Origin: Alphaproteobacteria bacterium
GTDB taxonomy: Bacteria; Pseudomonadota; Alphaproteobacteria; JAVJRE01
Assembly (NCBI GenBank): GCA_040218575.1
Contig: JAVJRE010000003.1
Coordinates: 124,001-188,000 of the forward strand
DNA length: 64,000 bases
Direction: 5' to 3'
This document shows, piece by piece, positions 7,980-18,083 of this stretch (position 1 is its first letter; the number at the start of each line of letters is the position of its first letter). The notes beneath the pieces are model-generated. The model saw nothing but the letters and a program-made list of their open reading frames with translations. It ran no database searches and had not been told where the DNA came from. The position numbers were made by a program, and so were the translations under genes.

Positions 7980-9860
7980 ATGTCTGATGCGACTGACAGT
8001 CCTGCAGCGAGTGGCGCCTTGAACGGCACCGGCGCCCCGAACGAGGCCGGCGGCGAGGAATCGGCGGCGCGGCGCTATCAGGTGCTGGCCCGCAAGTACC
8101 GGCCCCTGACCTTCGCCCACATGGTGGGGCAGGAGGCGCTTGTCCGCACCCTGACCAACGCCATCGACTCCGGCCGTCTGGCCCACGCCTTTCTGTTCAC
8201 CGGCGTACGTGGCGTCGGCAAGACAACGGCGGCTCGTATTCTGGCGCGGGCCCTCAACTGCACCGGCGATGCGGCGGCCGACGGCGGGCCGACGGCGAAC
8301 CCCTGCGGTGTGTGCGAGAACTGTCGCGCCATCGCCGAGGACCGGCACGTGGACGTCATCGAGATGGACGCCGCCAGCCGCACCGGCGTTGACGACATCC
8401 GCGAGATTATCGAGGGCGTGCGCTACCGGCCGGTGATGGGACGCTACAAGATCTACATCATCGACGAAGTGCACATGCTGAGCCGCAACGCCTTCAACGC
8501 CTTGCTGAAGACGCTGGAAGAACCACCGGCCCATGTGAAGTTTATCTTCGCCACCACCGAGGCGCGCCGGTTGCCGGTTACGGTTCTGTCGCGGTGCCAG
8601 CGCTTCGATCTGCGCCGTATCGACAGTGACGCGCTGAAAGCCTATCTGGCGCGGCTGGCGACAGCCGAGGGAGTCGTGCTGCAGGCGGACGCCCTGTCGC
8701 TGCTGGTGCGCGGCGCCGATGGCTCCGCCCGCGATGGCATCAGCCTGTTGGATCAGGCGATCTCTCATGCGGGCGCCGATGGCGCGGTGGCCGTGGACGA
8801 TTCAGCCCGCCGCACCGTTTCGGCCGCCACCGTACGGCGCATGATGGGGCTGGCCGACCGCCACCGCATCGTTGACCTGTTTGAGCGTCTGATGGCCGGT
8901 GACGCGGCGGCGGTGCTGGACCAGTTCGCAGCGCTCTACGCCGACAGCGCCGATCCCGAACAGGTGTTGCAGGACCTGCTTGACCTGACCCACTGGCTGA
9001 CCCGGCGCAAGGTGGTGGGCCCGGCGGCGGACGCCGACGCGGTGAGCGAGGATGAGGCGGTGCGCGGCGCCGCTCTGGCCGAGCGGCTGACCATGGGCGA
9101 GCTTGGCCGCGCGTGGCAGATCCTGTTCAAGGGCCTGGAGGAAGTGCAGGCCGCCCCGATGGGCGCGCGGGCGACGGAGATGGTCCTGCTGCGCCTGGTC
9201 TATGCGGTGGATCTGCCGACACCGGACCGCCTGACGTCAAGCGATGACGCGGGCCGGAGCGGAAGCGGGTCGCCCGACCGTGGCGGCGAGGCCGCGGCAG
9301 AGCGCGTGGCGCCAGCGGTCGCCGGGGCGGCCGGCCCGTCGCCACAGGCGCTGCCGGCAGAGCGGGCGCGAGGGCCGGCCATGCGGGCATCTGACGGCGT
9401 TGGGTTTGAGGATCGCGGGTTTGAGGGTCAGGCGGCAGATCGCCGCGATGGGAGCGCGTCCGACAGGGCCATGCCACAGACCTTTGAGGCGCTGGTGGCG
9501 CTGGTCGCCGACAAACGCGAGCCGGTCCTGCGCAGCCATCTGCTGCATGATGTGCGCCTGGTGTCCTTCGCTCCCGGCGACGTGTCGCTGCACCTGCTGG
9601 ACGGCGCGCCACGGGACCTGCCGGGACGACTGGTGCGCAAGCTCGATCTGTGGACGGGCCGCAAGTGGACCGTGCAGGCCGTGGCCAGCGACGAAGCGGC
9701 GCCGACCATCACCGCCCAGAAGGAAGCCCGGGCGGCGGAAGACCGTGAATCGGCGCTGGAGGACTCCCTCGTCCGGGCCACCCTGGACGCCTTTCCCGGA
9801 GCCCGGGTGAAGACAGTGCGGCCGGACCGCGGTGAGAGAACACCGGACGCGGCCGGATAG
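7980..9860 (+). CDS. dnaX: DNA polymerase III subunit gamma/tau
   Basis: This is the clamp-loader ATPase that loads the beta clamp and, as tau, links polymerase cores to the helicase. The 626-residue product has a Walker A at residues 75-82 (GVRGVGKT), a zinc module formed by Cys94 and CGVCENC at 109-115, DEVH at 162-165, and the SRCQRF sensor segment. The region after about residue 410 is Ala/Gly/Arg-rich linker, followed by a C-terminal tau-like domain (from about 495). The ATG at 7980 is chosen because the longer frame would run through the SRP RNA. I see no obvious A-rich slippery site, so a short gamma form made by frameshift is not evident. ybaB and recR follow. Confidence 0.95.
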   Translation: MSDATDSPAASGALNGTGAPNEAGGEESAARRYQVLARKYRPLTFAHMVGQEALVRTLTNAIDSGRLAHAFLFTGVRGVGKTTAARILARALNCTGDAAADGGPTANPCGVCENCRAIAEDRHVDVIEMDAASRTGVDDIREIIEGVRYRPVMGRYKIYIIDEVHMLSRNAFNALLKTLEEPPAHVKFIFATTEARRLPVTVLSRCQRFDLRRIDSDALKAYLARLATAEGVVLQADALSLLVRGADGSARDGISLLDQAISHAGADGAVAVDDSARRTVSAATVRRMMGLADRHRIVDLFERLMAGDAAAVLDQFAALYADSADPEQVLQDLLDLTHWLTRRKVVGPAADADAVSEDEAVRGAALAERLTMGELGRAWQILFKGLEEVQAAPMGARATEMVLLRLVYAVDLPTPDRLTSSDDAGRSGSGSPDRGGEAAAERVAPAVAGAAGPSPQALPAERARGPAMRASDGVGFEDRGFEGQAADRRDGSASDRAMPQTFEALVALVADKREPVLRSHLLHDVRLVSFAPGDVSLHLLDGAPRDLPGRLVRKLDLWTGRKWTVQAVASDEAAPTITAQKEARAAEDRESALEDSLVRATLDAFPGARVKTVRPDRGERTPDAAG

Positions 9861-9959
9861 TGCGGCCTGACCTGGCCGGTCCCTGCTTCTTTGCGACCGC
9901 CGCGTTACCTGGACACACAGCGCGACCCAATCCCACGATCACATGACAGGACAACAGTG

Positions 9960-10283
9960 ATGAAGAATCTCGGCAAGCTGATGAAGCAGGCGCAGGAAAT
10001 GCAGGGCCGCATGGCGGACATGCAGGAGGCGCTGAGCCAGATGGAGGCGACCGGTGAGTCCGGCGGTGGCATGGTCAAGGCAACGGTCAATGGCAAGGGA
10101 GAAGCGCTGCGTATGCGGATTGATCCGAGTCTGCTGACGCCGGCGGAGCGCGAGATGGTGGAGGATCTGGTGGTGGCGGCGATCAATGATGCACGGCGCA
10201 AGGCGGAAGTCCTGGCGGCGGAGGAGATGAGCAAGCTGACCGGCGGGCTGGAGCTGCCGCCGGGCGTCAAGCTGCCGTTCTGA
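9960..10283 (+). CDS. ybaB: YbaB/EbfC family nucleoid-associated protein
   Basis: This 107-residue DNA-binding protein has the family opening [18 protein letters not shown], a methionine- and glutamine-rich helix, then the beta strand [20 protein letters not shown]. Family members form tweezer-like dimers that bind DNA without strong sequence preference. The dnaX-ybaB-recR order is highly conserved and supports a link to replication or repair. The ATG at 9960 starts exactly at the conserved helix. Confidence 0.94.
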   Translation: MKNLGKLMKQAQEMQGRMADMQEALSQMEATGESGGGMVKATVNGKGEALRMRIDPSLLTPAEREMVEDLVVAAINDARRKAEVLAAEEMSKLTGGLELPPGVKLPF

Positions 10284-10299
10284 CAGGCCACGTCCGGCC

Positions 10300-10920
10300 A
10301 TGGCCCGCCACGCCCCCGAAGACAATGAGATCGGCCGGCTTATCGCCATGCTGGCCCGTATTCCGGGTTTTGGACCACGCTCGGCGCGCCGCGCCGCCCT
10401 GCATATGATCGAACACCGGCAGGCGCTGCTGGAGCCGCTGATTGGCGCGCTCGCGGCGGCCCGCGACACGGTAAAAACGTGCAGCGTGTGCGGCAATCTG
10501 GATACGAGTGAGCCGTGCGCCATCTGTGTCGCCGGCAACCGCGACGACACCCAGTTGTGCGTGGTGGAGGATGTGGCCGATCTGTGGGCTCTGGAGCGGA
10601 CCCGCTCATACCGCGGCCGCTACCATGTGCTGGGTGGCGTTCTGTCGGCGCTTGATGGAATCGGCCCTGATGAGCTGCGTATGGAATCCCTGGTCAGACG
10701 GGTTCGGCAGGGCGGGGTCGACGAAGTGATTCTGGCACTTGGCGCAACCGTCGACGGTCAGACCACGGCACACTACATCACCGACCGCCTGGCGCCGTAT
10801 GCCGAGCGCGTCACCCGTCTGGCCCACGGCATGCCGGTAGGCGGCGAACTGGATTATCTGGACGATGGCACCCTGACCGCGGCGCTCAATGCGCGCCGCT
10901 CGCTCAAGGCGGACCGTTGA
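10300..10920 (+). CDS. recR: Recombination mediator protein RecR
   Basis: RecR works with RecF and RecO to load RecA onto gaps in DNA. The 206-residue protein has an N-terminal helix-hairpin-helix ([15 protein letters not shown]), a four-cysteine zinc finger ([16 protein letters not shown]), and a Toprim domain starting [13 protein letters not shown]. The C-terminal segment [20 protein letters not shown] matches the family signature. It begins 16 bp after ybaB, so the two are surely cotranscribed. Confidence 0.96.
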   Translation: MARHAPEDNEIGRLIAMLARIPGFGPRSARRAALHMIEHRQALLEPLIGALAAARDTVKTCSVCGNLDTSEPCAICVAGNRDDTQLCVVEDVADLWALERTRSYRGRYHVLGGVLSALDGIGPDELRMESLVRRVRQGGVDEVILALGATVDGQTTAHYITDRLAPYAERVTRLAHGMPVGGELDYLDDGTLTAALNARRSLKADR

Positions 10921-11111
10921 GCCCGCGGGATTCGGAGGGCAATAGATTTTCTAGGGCCAGCCGCTAGTCAGTCTCTGGTTGATCCTGACCGGGGCCGACT
11001 TATTCTGAAGGTCCATGCAGGGCGATGGCCCTCTATGGCTGACAGTCCGGCCCCTCCCCTGTCCGGACGGATGGCGGCCATGCGGCAACTGGCACTATTT
11101 CAGGTCCCCCA

Positions 11112-12551
11112 ATGAAACACGATGCTCCGGCCACCGGCCGCTCATTGACTCTGACCTTCGAGAGCTGGAATCGGGCGCGGCGCCAGTTGTCCATGGTGTG
11201 GCGTGTCGGCGACCTCCGATTCACCACATCGTTCTGGTACGACAGCGTGGACCTGCCGGCGCTGGAAGCGACCTATGGCCGGCAGGCCATGGAGCGCATC
11301 TATTTCCACATCATGGCGTATGAGGGGCTGAAACTGTGCAGCCTGCGGCCCGATGCCATTGACCTTGGCGATTTTGCCCGTTTTCACACCCGTTCGTTCG
11401 AGGCTGCATGGCGCACCACCATGCAGAATGTGTGGCAGCAATGGCGCTATGAGAACGACGATCCGGATTATGCGGGGCCGACTTTCACCAGCACGCCGGT
11501 AGCCGACGATTTCCCGCTGCTGACGGCGCCGGACGGACCGGCCAAGGTGCTCAGCTTCTGTGGCGGCGGCAAGGACAGCATTGTCGCCTTGAAGCTGCTT
11601 GAGCGGGCCGGCATCCCCCATGACAGCTTTGTCTATTCAAGCTCCGCCTATGGCATGGCCGAGCCGCAGCACCGGCTGTCCAACAAATTGCTGGACCATG
11701 CCACGCCAGAGCGTCGCCACGCCCAGTGGATTTATGACGATTTCATGGATTCGCCGGTGCTACAGCTCAATGATCGCTACCGCACCCTGACCCTGACGGC
11801 GGCGGAAACACCCACCAGCCTGATGGCCTGTCTGCCCATTGCCCTGACCCACGGTCACCAGGCCATTTCCCTTGGTCACGAGCGCAGCGCCGATACCGGC
11901 CAGGTGGTCTGGCAGAAAACCGGCGAAGACATCAACCATCAGTGGGGCAAGTCCTTCGCGGCCGAACAGGTGTTTAACAGCTATCTGGCGGGGCACCTGG
12001 TCTCCAACTACCACTACTTCAGCCTGCTGAAGCCGATCTATGATACGGCCATCTTCAACCTGCTGCGGCGTGACCTGAATGCGGTGCCGGCCACCCATTC
12101 GTGCAACATCGACAAGCCGTGGTGCAAGCGCTGCCCCAAGTGCGCCTATGTCTGGCTGAACTACATGGCGTGGCTGCCGGTTGATCTGGTGCGCTCGATC
12201 TTCCACGACAATCTGTTCGACCTGGCGGAGAATCAGATTCACTTCCGCCAGTTGCTCGGTCTCGAAGACCAGTTGCCGTTCGAATGCATCGGTCAGCGCG
12301 ACGAGGTGCGGCTGGCCTTCGAGATGTGCCGCCTGAAAGGTCTGACCGGCAAGGCGATGGATGTGTTCAAGGCCGAGGTCGGACGGGTCGACGTGGACGG
12401 ACTGCTGGACCGCTATCTGGACGTGGCGCCGGACCTGAGCGCGATTCCGGCGGAGATTCGCCAGCCCATCATCGCCCAGATGCGGGCGGTGGCTGGCGAG
12501 GCCCGCGCCTATGTGGCGGACGTGCGCGCCGCCGCGTTGGTTACGGCCTGA
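11112..12551 (+). CDS. PP-loop ATPase family protein, MurL-like
   Basis: This 479-residue cytoplasmic protein has no signal or membrane segment. Residues 150-156 (CGGGKDS) form a PP-loop, as in ATP-pyrophosphatase enzymes that adenylate a carboxyl or carbonyl group. Two further blocks, GHERSADTGQ (255-264) and NHQWGKSFAAE (275-285), and a cysteine group at residues 331, 338, 341 and 344 (ending CPKC) recall the MurL family. Characterised MurL epimerises the terminal glutamate of UDP-MurNAc-L-Ala-L-Glu in an ATP-dependent reaction. I assign the family from remembered motif pattern, not an alignment, so the exact activity is unproven. It stands 191 bp after recR with no mur gene next to it and converges with rmuC. 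The ATG at 11112 follows an AT-richer upstream stretch. Confidence 0.6.
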   Translation: MKHDAPATGRSLTLTFESWNRARRQLSMVWRVGDLRFTTSFWYDSVDLPALEATYGRQAMERIYFHIMAYEGLKLCSLRPDAIDLGDFARFHTRSFEAAWRTTMQNVWQQWRYENDDPDYAGPTFTSTPVADDFPLLTAPDGPAKVLSFCGGGKDSIVALKLLERAGIPHDSFVYSSSAYGMAEPQHRLSNKLLDHATPERRHAQWIYDDFMDSPVLQLNDRYRTLTLTAAETPTSLMACLPIALTHGHQAISLGHERSADTGQVVWQKTGEDINHQWGKSFAAEQVFNSYLAGHLVSNYHYFSLLKPIYDTAIFNLLRRDLNAVPATHSCNIDKPWCKRCPKCAYVWLNYMAWLPVDLVRSIFHDNLFDLAENQIHFRQLLGLEDQLPFECIGQRDEVRLAFEMCRLKGLTGKAMDVFKAEVGRVDVDGLLDRYLDVAPDLSAIPAEIRQPIIAQMRAVAGEARAYVADVRAAALVTA

Positions 12552-12621
12552 CGCCGGACCTGGTAGTCAGACCGGGGCCGGCCCGCCACACAGGGGCCGG
12601 CTGGCGGCGCGGGCGGGCCTG

Positions 12622-13770
12622 TCACTCCGGTTTGGCCGGGCCGGCGGCCTGTGGGTCAAGGCCCAGACGGGGCGTGTCGCCATTACCATCGGCGGCCAGT
12701 TCGATGTCGAGGATGGTCTCGCCGCGACTGGCCACCTTGCTGGCCGACGTAGCGATCTCTCCCAGATCGTCTTCCGCCTGACGGAAGTGGCGCTGCAGAT
12801 TGCCAACCCGTTTGTGCAGCCGGTCCACGTCCAGCATCATGGTTTCCACTTCCTTCTGGATGAGTCCGGCTTGTTCGCGCATGCGGACATCCTTCAGAAC
12901 CGCCCGGATGGTGTTGAGGGTCGCCCAAAGGGTGGTGGGCGAAACCACATAGACGCGGGCGCGATAGGATTCTTCCACCACCTTCTGAAAGTTGGCGTGC
13001 AGTTCCGCATAGACCGCTTCGGACGGCACGAACATGAGGGCTGATTCCGCCGTCTCGCCGGTGATGATGTAGCGCCCGGCGATGTCGCGGATATGCTTGA
13101 TGAATGAGGTTTCGAACAGGCGCGTCGCCTGGCGCCGGGCTTCGTCCGTCTCTGCCGCGCGCAGCGCCTGATAGCCCTCCAGAGGGAACTTGGAATCGAT
13201 GGCGATGGGCCCCGGCGGGTTGGGCAGGCGGATCAGGCAGTCGGCCCGGTTGCGGTTTGACAGAGTCGCCTGAAACTCATAGGCCGATGGCGGCAGAACA
13301 CTTTCCACCAGATCCTTGAGCTGGATCTCTCCGAAGGCGCCACGCGCCTGCTTGTTGGACAGAATGTCCTGCAGGCCGACCATCTGGGTGGACAGTTGGG
13401 CGATGTTCTTCTGGGCCGCATCGATCACCGCCAGCCGCTCGTGCAGCTTGCCCATGACCTCGCCGGTCCTGGTGTGCTGGGTCTGCAACGACTCGGTCAC
13501 TCTCTGGCTGACCGCCTCCAGCCGCAGGTTGAGAGTCTGGCTGAGCTGGCGTTCCTGGGTTTGCAGGCTTTCGGCCAGCCGCTGCTGGGCGGCGGCGGTC
13601 TGTTCGGCCATCTGCGCCAGGCGGCCCTCAAGAGCTGTCTGGCTGGCCACCAACCGCTCCATAGGGTGGTGCGCCGCGGCGCCACCGCGGCGACCGCGCA
13701 GAAGGGCAAAGGCGAGGGCGGCGGCAACCGCCGCCAGCAAAGCGACGAGCAACGTGGTCCAGTCGATCAT
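12622..13770 (-). CDS. rmuC: DNA recombination protein RmuC
   Basis: This 382-residue RmuC family protein is thought to limit inversions and rearrangements between short repeats. It has one N-terminal membrane helix (about residues 5-25) and a long glutamine-rich coiled coil (about 40-125). A nuclease-like core follows with ARGAFGEIQLKDLVE, AIDSKFPLEGY and MFVPSEAVYAELH. The ATG at 13770 (MIDWTTLL) puts the membrane helix at the N-terminus; a longer frame reaches across the def promoter and is rejected. It is divergent from def. Confidence 0.93.
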   Translation of the reverse strand: MIDWTTLLVALLAAVAAALAFALLRGRRGGAAAHHPMERLVASQTALEGRLAQMAEQTAAAQQRLAESLQTQERQLSQTLNLRLEAVSQRVTESLQTQHTRTGEVMGKLHERLAVIDAAQKNIAQLSTQMVGLQDILSNKQARGAFGEIQLKDLVESVLPPSAYEFQATLSNRNRADCLIRLPNPPGPIAIDSKFPLEGYQALRAAETDEARRQATRLFETSFIKHIRDIAGRYIITGETAESALMFVPSEAVYAELHANFQKVVEESYRARVYVVSPTTLWATLNTIRAVLKDVRMREQAGLIQKEVETMMLDVDRLHKRVGNLQRHFRQAEDDLGEIATSASKVASRGETILDIELAADGNGDTPRLGLDPQAAGPAKPE

Positions 13771-13930
13771 GCGTGTATCATCTGTCCCGTTTTTGCTTGC
13801 GGACCTGCCGCCCGGCGGGCGGCAAATCCTGTCCTTCGGCTTGACCGGCACCGATGGGCCCCATAAGTAAGCCACCCTACACCAAGCCCACGTCCACCGT
13901 CGCCACTGGTCAAATCCGTATCCTGGTCCC

Positions 13931-14455
13931 ATGGCTCTGCTGCCCATCATCATCGCCCCGGACCCGCGCCTGAAGCGGGTGGCCCACCCCGTCGCCGGCG
14001 TCGGCGCGGACGAACGGCGGCTGATGGATGACATGCTGGAGACCATGTACGCCGCACCGGGAATCGGCCTGGCCGCGCCGCAGGTGGGGGACCCGCGCCG
14101 GATCATCGTGGTGGATGTCAGCAAGGATAATTCAGCCCCCCTGCGTATGGCCAATCCGCAGCTTCTGGAGTCCTCTGATGTGCTGGCAGACTATGAGGAG
14201 GGCTGCCTCTCGCTGCCCGATCAGTATGCGCCGGTACGCCGGCCCGACCATATTGTGGTGCGCTACCTGGATCATGAAGGCGAGATGCGCGAACTGACGG
14301 CCGACGGCGTACTGGCAACGGCAATCCAGCACGAGATGGACCATCTGGATGGTATCCTCTTCGTCGATCATCTGAGCAGCCTGAAGCGGTCGATGGTTCT
14401 GCGGCGGCTGCAAAAGTTGAAGAAGCTACAGGACGAGGCCGTGGCGACCGTCTGA
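13931..14455 (+). CDS. def: Peptide deformylase
   Basis: This 174-residue metalloenzyme removes the formyl group from nascent proteins. All three signature motifs are intact: GIGLAAPQVG (44-53), EGCLSLP with metal ligand Cys92, and HEMDH with ligands His134 and His138 and catalytic Glu135. It is followed by fmt, which adds the formyl group that def later removes, and then truA. This is a translation-initiation operon. Confidence 0.97.
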   Translation: MALLPIIIAPDPRLKRVAHPVAGVGADERRLMDDMLETMYAAPGIGLAAPQVGDPRRIIVVDVSKDNSAPLRMANPQLLESSDVLADYEEGCLSLPDQYAPVRRPDHIVVRYLDHEGEMRELTADGVLATAIQHEMDHLDGILFVDHLSSLKRSMVLRRLQKLKKLQDEAVATV

Positions 14456-14491
14456 CGGGATGCCGGGCGCCATCGCCGTCGGAGAGAGCAT

Positions 14492-15463
14492 ATGCGTCTG
14501 GCTTTCATGGGAACGCCTGAGTTCGCCCTGCCGGCGCTGGACGCGGTGCGTGAGGCCGGCCACCACGTGGTTGCGGTCTACAGCCAGCCGGCCCGTCCGG
14601 CCGGCCGCGGCAAACACCTTATGGAATCGCCGGTGGCGCGCCACGCGGCAGAGCTGGGCCTGCCGGTGCACACGCCGGCGACGCTGCATGATGCAGTGGC
14701 GCAGCAGGCGTTCGCGGCCTTGCAGGCGGATGCAGCGGTGGTCGTCGCCTATGGGCTGTTGCTGCCGCCGCCCATGCTGCAGGCGCCGCATTTCGGATGT
14801 CTCAATATCCATGGGTCATTGCTGCCGCGCTGGCGTGGCGCGGCGCCAATCGAACGCGCCATTCTGGCCGGCGACCGGCAAAGCGGCGTGACCATCATGC
14901 AGATGGATGAAGGGCTCGACACGGGTCCGATACTGCTGCAATCGCCGGTGGAGATCGGACCGCAGATGACCGGTGGCGAATTGCGTCAGACGCTTGCCCG
15001 GGTCGGCGCGTGGCTGGTGTGCCGGGCGCTGGAAGGCCTGGCAACGGGGAGCTGTGTGCCCCGACCGCAGCCGGAGGAAGGTGGCCTGCCGGCACCGAAG
15101 ATCCGTCGCCGGGACAGGGCTCTCGACTGGCGGCAGCCGGCGGCGACGCTGGCCCGGGTCGTGCGCGCCTTCGCCCCGACGCCGGGCGCCTGGTGTGTTC
15201 TGCCGGAAGGGACGGACGAGCGCGGCGAGCGGCAGCTCAAGGTGCTGCAGGCCCGCGTGGTGGGCGGCATCGCGACCGGCCGCCACATGCCGGGCACGGT
15301 GCTGGACGACCGGCTGACCATCGCTTGCGGCGAGGGCGCACTGGGCCTTGATGTGGTGCAGCGCGGCGGCCGGGCGTCGATGGCCGCCGCCGCCTTCCTG
15401 CGCGGCTATGACCTGCCGGCGGGAGCGCGGTTGCCGCCGCCGGTTGAAGGCGCAGGCGCCTGA
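14492..15463 (+). CDS. fmt: Methionyl-tRNA formyltransferase
   Basis: This enzyme formylates initiator Met-tRNA using 10-formyl-tetrahydrofolate. The 323-residue protein has the N-terminal formyltransferase domain with Asn105 and His107 in [18 protein letters not shown] and the catalytic Asp143 in [13 protein letters not shown]-terminal OB-like domain follows (from about 205). It starts 37 bp after def, preceded by a GGAGAG-type ribosome binding site, and its TGA overlaps the truA ATG by one base, which suggests translational coupling. Confidence 0.97.
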   Translation: MRLAFMGTPEFALPALDAVREAGHHVVAVYSQPARPAGRGKHLMESPVARHAAELGLPVHTPATLHDAVAQQAFAALQADAAVVVAYGLLLPPPMLQAPHFGCLNIHGSLLPRWRGAAPIERAILAGDRQSGVTIMQMDEGLDTGPILLQSPVEIGPQMTGGELRQTLARVGAWLVCRALEGLATGSCVPRPQPEEGGLPAPKIRRRDRALDWRQPAATLARVVRAFAPTPGAWCVLPEGTDERGERQLKVLQARVVGGIATGRHMPGTVLDDRLTIACGEGALGLDVVQRGGRASMAAAAFLRGYDLPAGARLPPPVEGAGA

Positions 15464-16251
15464 TGGGGCGCTGGAAACTGACCGTCGAGTATGACGGACG
15501 CGCCTATGTAGGGTGGCAGCGGCAGGACAACGGCCCGTCCGTTCAGGCCGCGCTGGAGGCGGCGGTAGGCGCCTTCTGCGGCGAGAGCGTGACGGTGTGG
15601 GGGGCGGGCCGGACCGACGCCGGCGTCCATGCGGCAGGCCAGGTGTGTCATGTGGATCTGGCGCGGTCGTGGCCGGCAAAAACGGTGCGCGACGCCATCA
15701 ACTATCATCTGGGGGACGCGGCCATTGCGGTGGTCGAGGCCCTGGCGGTGGCCGGTGATTTCGATGCGCGGTTCAGCGCCACAGAGCGGCGGTATTGTTA
15801 TCGTCTGGTCAACCGCCGGGCGCGACTGGCGCTTGACGCCGGACGGGCCTGGCATGTGCCGCAGCCGCTTGACGCGGTGGCCATGGACCAGGCGGCGCGC
15901 GTACTGGAAGGGCGGCACGACTTCACCAGTTTCCGTTCTGTCCATTGTCAGGCGCAATCGCCGGTCCGCACCCTGGACCGACTGCGCGTGACCCGGCGCG
16001 GCGCGGTCATTGAGATCGAAGCCCGGGCGCGCAGCTTTCTGCACAACCAGGTACGGATCATGGCCGGATCTCTCAAGCTGGTTGGCGAGGGGAAATGGTC
16101 AGCCGGGGATATGGCGGCGGCACTGGCGGCGAAGAGCCGTGCCCGGGCCGGGCCGACCGCGCCGGCGGCGGGCCTGACCCTTGTGGCCGTGGTCTATGGT
16201 GCGGTGGGGAATAGCGTCTGCGTGGTTGACCCCTTAGCGGACCACGCCTAA
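15463..16251 (+). CDS. truA: tRNA pseudouridine(38-40) synthase
   Basis: This enzyme isomerises uridines at positions 38-40 in the tRNA anticodon arm. The 262-residue product contains the catalytic aspartate Asp52 in [11 protein letters not shown], the [11 protein letters not shown] segment and the [15 protein letters not shown] motif near the C-terminus. The start overlaps the fmt stop by one base. Confidence 0.97.
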   Translation: MGRWKLTVEYDGRAYVGWQRQDNGPSVQAALEAAVGAFCGESVTVWGAGRTDAGVHAAGQVCHVDLARSWPAKTVRDAINYHLGDAAIAVVEALAVAGDFDARFSATERRYCYRLVNRRARLALDAGRAWHVPQPLDAVAMDQAARVLEGRHDFTSFRSVHCQAQSPVRTLDRLRVTRRGAVIEIEARARSFLHNQVRIMAGSLKLVGEGKWSAGDMAAALAAKSRARAGPTAPAAGLTLVAVVYGAVGNSVCVVDPLADHA

Positions 16252-16290
16252 GTCTGGCCAGCGGCGAGTGTGTCGCAGGTGAGAGATGCG

Positions 16291-17529
16291 ATGACCGACG
16301 CCGGTAGCGATAAGCCAGACGAACCACCCCGCCCGCCGGCCATCGTGCCGGTCCTGTTGATTATGGTCAGTTCCCTGTCGATCCTGTCGGGCGACCTGTA
16401 CCTGCCCAGCATGCCGCTGTTGCAGACGGTATTCAGCGCCGATGCCGGGCAGGTGCAGCTCACCATCAGCCTGAACCTGGCCGGGTTTGCCCTGGGCATG
16501 CTGGTGTGGGGCCCGGCGTCAGATCGTTTTGGCCGGCGACCGATGTTCGTGGTGGCCCTGGTGTTGTTCGCCCTGGCCAGCCTGGCTTGCGCCGCGGCGC
16601 CGTCCATCTCCACCCTGATTGCCGCACGTTTTCTGCAGGGTGCGGCGGCCAGTGCCGAAGTGGCGCTGGGCTTTGCGGTGATCCGTGACCTCTATCGCGA
16701 TAAGGACGCGGTACGACTGCTGGCGCTGCTGGGCATGGTTATCGCGGTGGTGCCCATGCTGGGACCGGTGGCCGGCGGCTATATCCTGGCCTGGTTCGGG
16801 TGGCAGGCGAACTTCATCCTGCTCGCCGCCGGCGGTGGCGTGGCGGCGGTGGCGATCCGTCTGTGGCTGCCGGAATCCAATCCGGATCGCGACCGCCATG
16901 CCCTCAGACCCTATGTGTTCCTGTCGACCTATGCACGAATCTGGTGGAACCGACAGTTCGTGGTCATGGCGGGGCTCAGTGGTCTTGGCTTTGCGATGCT
17001 GATGACCTTCATCACCGTCGCACCGTTCTATGTCATCGATGTCCATGGCTATGCGCCGGAAACCTATGGCATTTATCAGGGCGCCATTGTGGCTGGCTAC
17101 ATCGTCGGCAGCCTGTTTGCGCACCGGATGGTGGCCCGGCTTGGTCTGGCCGGTCTGCTGACCACCGGGGTTTGGGTCAGCGTAGCCGGCGGCGTTGGTC
17201 TGGTGCTTCTGGTGGTCACCGGCCTGGACGGGCCGCTGCCCATTGCCGGCCCCATGAGCCTGGCGGTGTTCGGGCTGGCTCTGATATTTGCCACGGCGCC
17301 GCTGCAGGCGCTGACGGCAGTGTCCGGGCGGGCCGGTGCGGCTTCGGCGGCTCTTGGCACGACGGAAAGCGGAATCGCCTCGCTGGCGGCGCTGGCGGTC
17401 GGCTTGATGTCGGTTGGAAGTGCCTGGCCGATCGCGCTAGGCGTGGCCATCCCGGCGGCTGGCGCCCTGGCTCTGCTGCTTGTGCTGGGCCGGCGTTATC
17501 TGGCCACGCCTCAGGCCGGCGATGCCTGA
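16291..17529 (+). CDS. MFS multidrug exporter, Bcr/CflA type
   Basis: This 412-residue inner-membrane transporter has about 12 helices. Motif A appears as WGPASDRFGRRP after helix 2, and motif C-like GPVAGGYILAWFGW marks a drug/proton antiporter. The LPSMP segment after helix 1 is typical of the Bcr/CflA branch. I prefer the ATG at 16291 because an AGGTGAGAG ribosome binding site sits 6-8 bases upstream; a GTG at 16270 would add seven residues. Its 3' end overlaps the convergent gene at 17511-18083 by 19 bases. The substrate is unknown. Confidence 0.88.
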   Translation: MTDAGSDKPDEPPRPPAIVPVLLIMVSSLSILSGDLYLPSMPLLQTVFSADAGQVQLTISLNLAGFALGMLVWGPASDRFGRRPMFVVALVLFALASLACAAAPSISTLIAARFLQGAAASAEVALGFAVIRDLYRDKDAVRLLALLGMVIAVVPMLGPVAGGYILAWFGWQANFILLAAGGGVAAVAIRLWLPESNPDRDRHALRPYVFLSTYARIWWNRQFVVMAGLSGLGFAMLMTFITVAPFYVIDVHGYAPETYGIYQGAIVAGYIVGSLFAHRMVARLGLAGLLTTGVWVSVAGGVGLVLLVVTGLDGPLPIAGPMSLAVFGLALIFATAPLQALTAVSGRAGAASAALGTTESGIASLAALAVGLMSVGSAWPIALGVAIPAAGALALLLVLGRRYLATPQAGDA

Positions 17530-18083
17530 ATCAGAGCCTGGCTAACCGACAGGATGAACAGATCGACGACGACATTGAGCAGGAGAATGCCGATGGCGCC
17601 CAAGGCGCTGATATCCAGGGCCTTGCGGATGACAAACCAGGTGAAGACAAGGACATAGGCGGCAACGAGGAAGCCGGGCAGGGCAGCCAGAGGCGCCGTG
17701 CCGGCGGTAGCGATGAGCAGCAGCAGCAGAGGCTGTGAAATCACCCGTGACCAGTTATAGGCGATGACGAACCCGATGAACCGGTCATCGCGTCCGATGG
17801 CCTGACAGACGGTGGCCATGACCAGGGGGAAGGCGGTCCACTCGACCACATACTGGATAAGCAGAATGGCATAGAAGCGCCCCGCCGGCACGTCTGTGGC
17901 GGTGGCCTGCTCCGGGCCTGCGACGGATAACCACAGGACGCCCGGCAGGATCAGCAGGGCGACGACGAACGAGCGCCAGAATCCTCTGGGGGTGTTGTCA
18001 AACTGTTCGAGGCCGCGGGCGTCGAAGCGGGCGAGGCGCAGCGCACCACGCAGGCCGGCGGCGAGGTCGCTGGCGCCGATCAC
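17511..18083 (-). CDS. Conserved hypothetical membrane protein
   Basis: This 190-residue protein has five or so hydrophobic segments after a short amphipathic N-terminus ([19 protein letters not shown]). I do not recognise a named family. Sequences of this kind are found beside dapE in related alphaproteobacteria, as far as I can recall, with unknown role. Its start overlaps the dapE stop by four bases (ATGA), so it is translated with dapE and is likely part of the dapD-dapE operon. Its end overlaps the convergent MFS gene by 19 bases. Confidence 0.75.
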   Translation of the reverse strand: MIGASDLAAGLRGALRLARFDARGLEQFDNTPRGFWRSFVVALLILPGVLWLSVAGPEQATATDVPAGRFYAILLIQYVVEWTAFPLVMATVCQAIGRDDRFIGFVIAYNWSRVISQPLLLLLIATAGTAPLAALPGFLVAAYVLVFTWFVIRKALDISALGAIGILLLNVVVDLFILSVSQALIQASPA

